Shown here one piece after another: positions 59,179-64,000 of a DNA stretch of 64,000 bases. A model generated the notes under the pieces. That model saw only the letters and a program-made list of their open reading frames with translations, did no database searches and had not been told where the DNA came from. The stretch spans positions 62,150-126,149 of the forward strand of contig NZ_NPFA01000006.1 in the NCBI RefSeq assembly GCF_002265875.1, given 5' to 3'. The translations under genes were made by a program, and so were the position numbers. Source of the stretch: Marinococcus halophilus. Lineage in GTDB: Bacteria > Bacillota > Bacilli > Bacillales > Marinococcaceae. Each line of letters starts with the position of its first letter. The first letter of the stretch is position 1.

Positions 59179-60210
59179 ATGCCAGCATTTAAAGATATGC
59201 CGCTTTCGGTATTAAATTTGTCCCCAGTAAATGAAGGAGAAACACCTGGGGATTCGTTCAAAAAAAGCCTGGAATTGACCCAGCATGCTGAAAAACTCGG
59301 CTACAACCGCTTATGGGTGGCAGAACACCATAACATGGAAGGCATCGCAAGTTCGGCTACATCTGTATTAATCAGCTATCTGGCCGGGGGTACATCAAGC
59401 ATCCGTCTCGGTTCCGGCGGCATTATGCTTCCCAACCACGCTCCGCTCGCAATTGCTGAACAGTTTGGCACACTCGAAAGCCTCTATCCCGGACGCATTG
59501 ATTTAGGACTCGGCCGGGCACCAGGCACTGATCAAACGACAGCGGCAGCCCTTCGCCGTCATGTAAACAGCGGAGAAGACTTCCCAGCCCGTCTTGAAGA
59601 GCTGCAGAGATATTTCCAGGACCCAGCCAGCATGGCCGTGCCCCCGCAGGTAAAGGCCGTGCCGGGCGCAGGCCTGGATATTCCTATTTGGCTGCTTGGC
59701 TCCAGCGGATTCAGCGCCCAGCTCGCCGGACAGCTCGGCCTTCCGTACGCCTTCGCCGGCCACTTTGCGGCTGAGAATATGAAGGCAGCCCTGCAGCTGT
59801 ATCTGGATTCATTCCAGCCGTCTGAAGTGCTTGATGAGCCTTACGCCATGACCGGCATCAATGTGATTGCCGGCGAAACAGACGAGGAAGCCGATTACCT
59901 CGGCACTACGATGAAACAGCAGTTTCTCAGCTTGATCCGCAACCGCCCGGGCAAAATACAGCCACCGGTTGAAGATATGGACGCGCTTTGGACGTCGCAG
60001 GAAAAAGCGATGATGGCACGCTGGGAGGCCGGCACGATCCAGGGCGGGCCAGAATCAGTACGCCAGCAGCTTGAAGAATTTTCGTCGAACGTTCCGGTTC
60101 ACGAAATTATGATTAGCGGCAGTGTGTACGACCAGACTAAACGCCTTCGTTCCTATGAACTTATTAAAGAAGTACAAAAGCAATCAACCGCCACTGCAGC
60201 TTCCCTCTAA
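59179..60210 (+). CDS. LLM class flavin-dependent oxidoreductase
   Basis: Luciferase-like monooxygenase-family protein of 343 aa, TIM barrel using FMN. Seen: LSVLNLSPVNEGETP, YNRLWVAEHHNMEGIASSA, IRLGSGGIMLPNHAPL and LYPGRIDLGLGRAPG, all standard for the YddN/YwcH type. The ATG at 59179 follows AAAGGAGAG; an upstream GTG at 59155 is inside that region. A flavin reductase gene lies convergent behind it and could supply reduced FMN (inference). Substrate unknown. Confidence 0.92.
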   Translation: MPAFKDMPLSVLNLSPVNEGETPGDSFKKSLELTQHAEKLGYNRLWVAEHHNMEGIASSATSVLISYLAGGTSSIRLGSGGIMLPNHAPLAIAEQFGTLESLYPGRIDLGLGRAPGTDQTTAAALRRHVNSGEDFPARLEELQRYFQDPASMAVPPQVKAVPGAGLDIPIWLLGSSGFSAQLAGQLGLPYAFAGHFAAENMKAALQLYLDSFQPSEVLDEPYAMTGINVIAGETDEEADYLGTTMKQQFLSLIRNRPGKIQPPVEDMDALWTSQEKAMMARWEAGTIQGGPESVRQQLEEFSSNVPVHEIMISGSVYDQTKRLRSYELIKEVQKQSTATAASL

Positions 60211-60211
60211 T

Positions 60212-60256
60212 AAAAAGCCGCAACTGTTTCCTTAAAGCAACAGTTGCGGCTTTTTT
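60212..60256. terminator. Bidirectional terminator
   Basis: Perfect stem AAAAAGCCGCAACTGTT / AACAGTTGCGGCTTTTT between convergent genes. Confidence 0.92.
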
Positions 60257-60874
60257 CTATTTTGGCCGTTCGAGCGTAAATAACTCCCCCAGCTTTGAAT
60301 AATCATTTCCAGCCAGGCGGGCTACCGGCTTCAGCTTATCAGGCAAAATATAATTATGTTCCCTGTCATATACACCTTCTGAAACATGAATACATACAAT
60401 TTCTGCAAATATAACATCCTGGGTAATATTTCCGCCGGCATTTTGAAGCGGCACATGCTTGTGCAGGCGGCATTCAAAGCGGATATTGGCCTCTTCAATC
60501 CCCGGTACTTTCACCATTCTGCTTGGCACCGTATGTAACACAGTATGCTCGAGTTCATTTTCCTCCGGCGGAAGCGTTGCAGCCGTAATGTTTAAATCCT
60601 CTACAATACCTTCATCGCTTATATGAACTACTAATTCTTCCCGGTCTAAAATATTTTTCGCGCTGTCCTTTAGTTTCCCGTCCTTTCTCGTGATCGATAT
60701 CATTAATACTGGAGGATCGGGACTCACTGCATTAAAAAAGCTGAACGGTGCTGCGTTTAGTGTTTCGTTCTCTGCCATTGTGGTAACAAAAGCTATCGGA
60801 CGGGGAATGACCGATCCCGTCAGCAGCTTGTACACTTCTTTTACCGGCAAGTCGCCTGGATGCAGTTCATGCAT
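60257..60874 (-). CDS. Flavin reductase-like protein
   Basis: FMN-binding split-barrel protein of 205 aa. The N-terminal segment LLTGSVIPRPIAFVTT followed by NAAPFSFFNAVSPDPPVLMI is the FMN-binding core of the flavin reductase/DIM6 group. The ATG at 60874 (MHELHPGDLP) has AAAGGAG in front; the longer reading to 60934 is unlikely. Can reduce FMN with NAD(P)H or bind it for another redox step. Confidence 0.9.
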   Translation of the reverse strand: MHELHPGDLPVKEVYKLLTGSVIPRPIAFVTTMAENETLNAAPFSFFNAVSPDPPVLMISITRKDGKLKDSAKNILDREELVVHISDEGIVEDLNITAATLPPEENELEHTVLHTVPSRMVKVPGIEEANIRFECRLHKHVPLQNAGGNITQDVIFAEIVCIHVSEGVYDREHNYILPDKLKPVARLAGNDYSKLGELFTLERPK

Positions 60875-61016
60875 AGTACGCAGTCTCCTTTTTTCGAATA
60901 TTTTATACTTATTCCCAGCCTTGCTCCCTTTCAAAAGAACAATTGCAAAATATTTCTTTTGGATTTTTATGCGCAGTTGATATAATGAAATAATGCGCCT
61001 AAAGGAGAGTATAAAA

Positions 61017-61379
61017 ATGATAGGAAAAATTGCCTCTACAGCTGTATATGTAGAAGATCAGCAGCGGGCAAAAGAATTTTGGACAGAAAAAATAGGATTT
61101 GAGATCCGCAGCGAGGACCCGCTTGGGCCGAATGCCTACCGGCTGGAAGTTGCGCCCCCCGGAGCGGAAACAGCGATCGCTATTTACCCTAAATCCTATG
61201 TCCTGAACTGGCAGGAGCTTAAGCCATCAATTGTTTTTGACTGCGACAATGTGCATGCCTCCTACCAGTGGATGAAAGCCCAGAACATTGTTTTTGACGA
61301 AGAACCGACAGAAATGAACGGCATTACCTATGCCAGTTTTCGCGATGAAGATGATAACGTGTTTCTGTTAAAAAGCTGA
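61017..61379 (+). CDS. VOC (glyoxalase-like) protein
   Basis: A 120-aa protein with the paired beta-alpha-beta-beta-beta units of the VOC superfamily (STAVYVEDQQRAKEFWTEKIGFE; SFRDEDDNVFLL). The metal ligand pattern is only partly visible (Glu in RLEVAP, no obvious first His), so the activity is open. ATG 61017 with AAAGGAG in front. Confidence 0.88.
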   Translation: MIGKIASTAVYVEDQQRAKEFWTEKIGFEIRSEDPLGPNAYRLEVAPPGAETAIAIYPKSYVLNWQELKPSIVFDCDNVHASYQWMKAQNIVFDEEPTEMNGITYASFRDEDDNVFLLKS

Positions 61380-61380
61380 A

Positions 61381-61411
61381 AGGCGCTGCCATATCCGGCA
61401 GCGCTTGTTTT
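61381..61411 (+). terminator. Terminator after the VOC gene
   Basis: Stem AGGCGCTGCC / GGCAGCGCTT followed by GTTTTA. Confidence 0.8.
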
Positions 61412-61946
61412 ATGCCCGGCCCCATTCGGCTGCAAGCATGCCGTACATATCTACATCCTCATACCGGCTCCATTTCCATACGTCCTGGCGCAGGGTACCT
61501 TCGTAACGCATTCCAATTCGCTTTACTACCTTGGCTGAAGCCTGATTTTTACTCATTACGGGGGCAATCAGCCGGTGCGCTTCCAATGAACGGAAACTGA
61601 AGTCCCTTACCAGCTCTGCTGCTTCACTCATATAACCGCTGCCCCAGTAGTCCGTGCCGAGCCAGTACCCAAGCTCACCGCGCTGGTGTTCAGGCTGCAT
61701 GCGCACCGTAATGTTTCCCATTAATTCGCCTTCACCTTTTTTAGTGACAGCAAACGGAAAGCGGGAACCCTCTTCAATCCAGCCTGGATGATGGCCAATC
61801 CACCACCTTGCATCTTCTTTTGTATAAGGGTACGGGAGCTCGATGGTGGTTTTCGCAATACGGTAGTCATTTGCAAGCGCCGCTAACTCATCTATATCAT
61901 TTTCTAAAAATGGCCTCAAAAGCAGCCGGCTGCTCTCTAACTGCAC
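61410..61946 (-). CDS. GNAT acetyltransferase (RimJ/RimL-like)
   Basis: N-acetyltransferase of 178 aa. Starts with the typical SSRLLLRPFLENDIDELAAL and has GELGYWLGTDYWGSGYMSEA (acetyl-CoA binding region) and NQASAKVVKRIGMRYEG. GTG start with GGGGGAG in front. Acceptor unknown. It overlaps nothing but follows the S66 peptidase gene after 14 bases, so the two are likely co-transcribed. Confidence 0.92.
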   Translation of the reverse strand: MQLESSRLLLRPFLENDIDELAALANDYRIAKTTIELPYPYTKEDARWWIGHHPGWIEEGSRFPFAVTKKGEGELMGNITVRMQPEHQRGELGYWLGTDYWGSGYMSEAAELVRDFSFRSLEAHRLIAPVMSKNQASAKVVKRIGMRYEGTLRQDVWKWSRYEDVDMYGMLAAEWGRA

Positions 61947-61960
61947 GGTGCTCCCCCCTT

Positions 61961-62971
61961 CTATGCTTTCCTCATGGTCATCTCGGCCTCGCCGCGGTCA
62001 AAACGAAGATTCGCAAACGCCCCGTTAATAAATGTCCACTGCGGAGGCATGTGACCAATATCAGCGTCGTACCACACTGGGAGACGTCCGCCGAATAATT
62101 CCCGCAGGCTGTCTTCCATGGTAAAGTCTTCTGTATCGCTATATCCTTCAGGGCGTCCGATAATTAAGCCTGCCGCATTGTCCAGCCAGCCCGCCTGCTG
62201 CAGCTGCCACAGAGAGCGATGGATTTCAGCTGCATCCATGCCTGTGGATTCCAGGTACCAAATGAGCTTCTCTGAGCGCCACTGCTGCACCCGGTCCAGA
62301 GGAGTACCGACAAGACGTGTCAGCGTATTCAGACATCCTCCGAGCAGGCGCCCGCTCAACTCATCTGTATTCGCTCCCTCTAGGTGTTTCCAGGACGTTC
62401 GTGTATCCAGGGCAAAACCCGACCCTGGCTGTTCAAACGCCTTATCCCAGGATGATTGATAATAGGGGCTTGAATGCTGATAAATGGCTTCTTCCAGGGG
62501 AGCTTTTAAAGCCTGTTCCCATTTCTTTGTGGTATCATCCCAAATAGGTGCGGCCAGGTCAAACAGGTTTGTGCCATGGGCGGAAGCTGTTCCGGTCATC
62601 ATCGTATAGGCAAAGGCAAGCGTACTCGTATCAGAATAACCAATGATCCAGGTAGGCGGCAGCTCACGCAGCCACTCCCATTCGAGCAGCGGCAGAATGT
62701 CTACGATTCGTTCCCCGCCCCACGGCGGCATCACTACCCGAATCTCCGGGTCTGCAAGGGCCATCATCAGCTCCTCGGCCCTTTGAAAACGATCGGCGCT
62801 TGCTGCTTTGTGCTGCATCCATGCTGTTTCCCCCACCCGAACGTGAAACCCTCTCGTTTTAATTCTTTCAACGGCCTGTTGAAGCACCCCATGTAAAGAT
62901 GCAGGCACTCCGCTCGATGGCGCTGTTACGTAAATTGTATCTCCTTTTTTCAGAGCTTCAGGGTACTTCAT
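61961..62971 (-). CDS. S66 family peptidase (LD-carboxypeptidase/MccF-like)
   Basis: Serine peptidase of 336 aa. Nucleophile Ser113 in IIGYSDTSTL; the second part of the triad is probably Glu in LESTGMDAAEIH and His in ADIGHMPPQ. S66 members either trim the stem peptide of recycled murein (LdcA) or cleave microcin C-type toxins (MccF); the size and the segment LIWYLESTGMD are nearer the MccF branch. The ATG at 62971 (MKYPEALKKGD) has GGTGGAG in front. Cytoplasmic, co-transcribed with a GNAT gene. Acetyltransferase plus S66 peptidase recalls microcin C self-immunity pairs, but this is speculative. Confidence 0.88.
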   Translation of the reverse strand: MKYPEALKKGDTIYVTAPSSGVPASLHGVLQQAVERIKTRGFHVRVGETAWMQHKAASADRFQRAEELMMALADPEIRVVMPPWGGERIVDILPLLEWEWLRELPPTWIIGYSDTSTLAFAYTMMTGTASAHGTNLFDLAAPIWDDTTKKWEQALKAPLEEAIYQHSSPYYQSSWDKAFEQPGSGFALDTRTSWKHLEGANTDELSGRLLGGCLNTLTRLVGTPLDRVQQWRSEKLIWYLESTGMDAAEIHRSLWQLQQAGWLDNAAGLIIGRPEGYSDTEDFTMEDSLRELFGGRLPVWYDADIGHMPPQWTFINGAFANLRFDRGEAEMTMRKA

Positions 62972-63100
62972 GCTCCACCTGCTTTCCTTACTGAATTTTT
63001 CAGAACCACTGCGGACCGTCGTCTTATTCAACAGAATATTGGGAAAAATTTTTAGCTGTGATACAATAATCAGATATTGTATCGAAGGGGGTCCACTTAA

Positions 63101-64000
63101 ATGAAAGCTATTTTACTGGGTCTTACAGCTGCCCTCTTCTTTTCCGTAACATTTGTTTTAAACCGCTCAATGGAACTTTCCGGCGGCCACTGGGCCTGGA
63201 GTGCGTCGCTTCGTTATTTTTTTATGCTCCCCATGCTCATAGTGATCGTGGCAGCCCAAAACCGGCTGCGTCCTGTTTTCCATCACCTTCGCAGCCGTCC
63301 GGCAGAATGGCTTCTTTGGAGTACTGTCGGCTTCGGGCTGTTCTATGCACCGCTTGCCTTTTCCACCGTTTACGGTCCCGGCTGGCTTGTTGCTGCCACT
63401 TTCCAGATTACTATCATTGCCGGATCGCTGCTTGTGCCTTTCTTACATAAAACCCCGGGACTTAAGCAGCGTATTCCACTGCAGAGCGTCCTGATCTCTT
63501 TAGTGATTTTGACAGGAGTGTTTATTATGCAGGCTGAACATGCTTCGGCCGTTCCGCTTTTAAACGTGTGGCTCTGCGTGCTGCCACTGCTTCTGGCTGC
63601 CTTTGCCTATCCGCTTGGCAACCGGAAAATGATGCACATAGCTGGAAACGGGCTCACTACTTTCCAGCGGGTGCTTGGCATGACGATTGCGAGCATGCCC
63701 TTTTGGGTTATTTTAGCATTGTATGGGGCTTCCGTACACGGACTTCCCGGCAGATCCCAGATTTCGCAGTCTTTTATCGTAGCTGTTTCTTCCGGCATTA
63801 TCGCTACAGTGCTGTTTTTTTACGCCACCGAGCTGGTTAAAAACGATACTGCCAAATTAGCCGGCGTCGAAGCCACACAGTCAGGTGAAGTGCTTTTTGC
63901 CCTTATCGGTGAAATGCTTCTGCTTCATACCGCAGCACCTTCAGTGTTGACCTTCTCTGGTATGGCGCTCGTGCTCGCAGGCATGATTCTTCACAGCCTC
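63101..64000 (+). CDS. EmrE-type multidrug efflux protein (DMT superfamily), truncated by window edge
   Basis: Membrane transporter with at least nine helices in the 300 codons that lie inside the window; the stop codon is outside. Starts MKAILLGLTAALFFSVTFVLN; C-terminal phrase EATQSGEVLFALIGEMLLL is typical of the ten-helix multidrug-resistance efflux family (PF13536). AAGGGGG precedes the ATG. Divergent from the S66 gene. Substrate unknown. Confidence 0.88.
   Translation, partial: MKAILLGLTAALFFSVTFVLNRSMELSGGHWAWSASLRYFFMLPMLIVIVAAQNRLRPVFHHLRSRPAEWLLWSTVGFGLFYAPLAFSTVYGPGWLVAATFQITIIAGSLLVPFLHKTPGLKQRIPLQSVLISLVILTGVFIMQAEHASAVPLLNVWLCVLPLLLAAFAYPLGNRKMMHIAGNGLTTFQRVLGMTIASMPFWVILALYGASVHGLPGRSQISQSFIVAVSSGIIATVLFFYATELVKNDTAKLAGVEATQSGEVLFALIGEMLLLHTAAPSVLTFSGMALVLAGMILHSL

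Noticed and set aside
1-64000. tRNA, rRNA, CRISPR, IS elements or integrase genes
   Set aside because: Looked for and not seen: no direct-repeat arrays, no transposase-like proteins and no tRNA-like cloverleaf noticed by eye. A tRNA scan would be needed to be certain.

Overview
The window comes from a low- to mid-GC Gram-positive bacterium of the Bacillaceae, probably a moderately halophilic or haloalkaliphilic one (Marinococcus, Alkalicoccus or Salsuginibacillus-like; this is inference). The reasons are strong AGGAGG-type ribosome binding sites, near-consensus CcpA (cre) sites, Bacillus-type families (CsaA, YesL/DUF624, YqjF, YrhK, YfhO, PBP3), a C30-carotenoid oxygenase of the CrtP type, and very acidic exported proteins. 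I see no rRNA, tRNA, CRISPR array, insertion sequence or prophage.

Layout. 1-13.4 kb, all on the minus strand, is a carbohydrate-use island. It holds a sugar ABC importer operon (DUF624 protein, binding protein, permease running off the left edge) behind a perfect cre site, and a three-gene TRAP importer behind a cre-like site. It also holds an AraC regulator followed by Gfo/Idh/MocA dehydrogenase, DUF993 aldolase-like protein, TIM-barrel isomerase, two more Gfo/Idh/MocA dehydrogenases and aldose 1-epimerase. This last set looks like an undescribed keto-sugar pathway and is the most interesting part of the window.

13.5-33.9 kb is housekeeping and envelope functions: a PH-domain protein, a YhaQP/NatAB-like ABC exporter, an MFS transporter, a two-gene fluoride channel (FluC) operon under a fluoride riboswitch, VanZ-like and DoxX-like proteins, a lipoprotein class B penicillin-binding protein, and a siderophore-esterase-like hydrolase near a Fur-box-like site. 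CsaA, several small membrane proteins, and a compact GT2-GtrA-YfhO operon expected to glycosylate lipoteichoic acid or another wall polymer follow.

34-45 kb holds a ROK fructokinase, an M15 peptidase, a PRISE-type SDR, several alpha/beta hydrolases including a tandem pair, a DrrAB-like exporter, FabH, and a CrtP-type carotenoid oxygenase next to an isoprenylcysteine-methyltransferase-like protein. 45.7-57.5 kb holds glycolate oxidase GlcDF, a class II aldolase plus tautomerase pair behind a 16-bp palindrome and a cre-like site, an aldo/keto reductase, two peptidoglycan-binding secreted proteins, a tartrate-dehydrogenase-like enzyme, and a large secreted rhamnogalacturonan lyase (PL11) with a FIMAH-like tail. 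The last part (57.6-64 kb) has an ACT-less homoserine dehydrogenase, a TM2-like protein, flavin-dependent enzymes, a VOC protein, a GNAT acetyltransferase, an S66 peptidase and a truncated EmrE-family exporter.

Together the genes suggest an organism that degrades plant cell-wall material: the secreted PL11 lyase makes rhamnogalacturonan fragments, ABC and TRAP systems import sugars and sugar acids, and the dehydrogenase, aldolase, tartrate and glycolate enzymes process them, mostly under carbon catabolite control. All coordinates and motifs were read from the sequence by eye; functional names rest on remembered family features and no database search was run.
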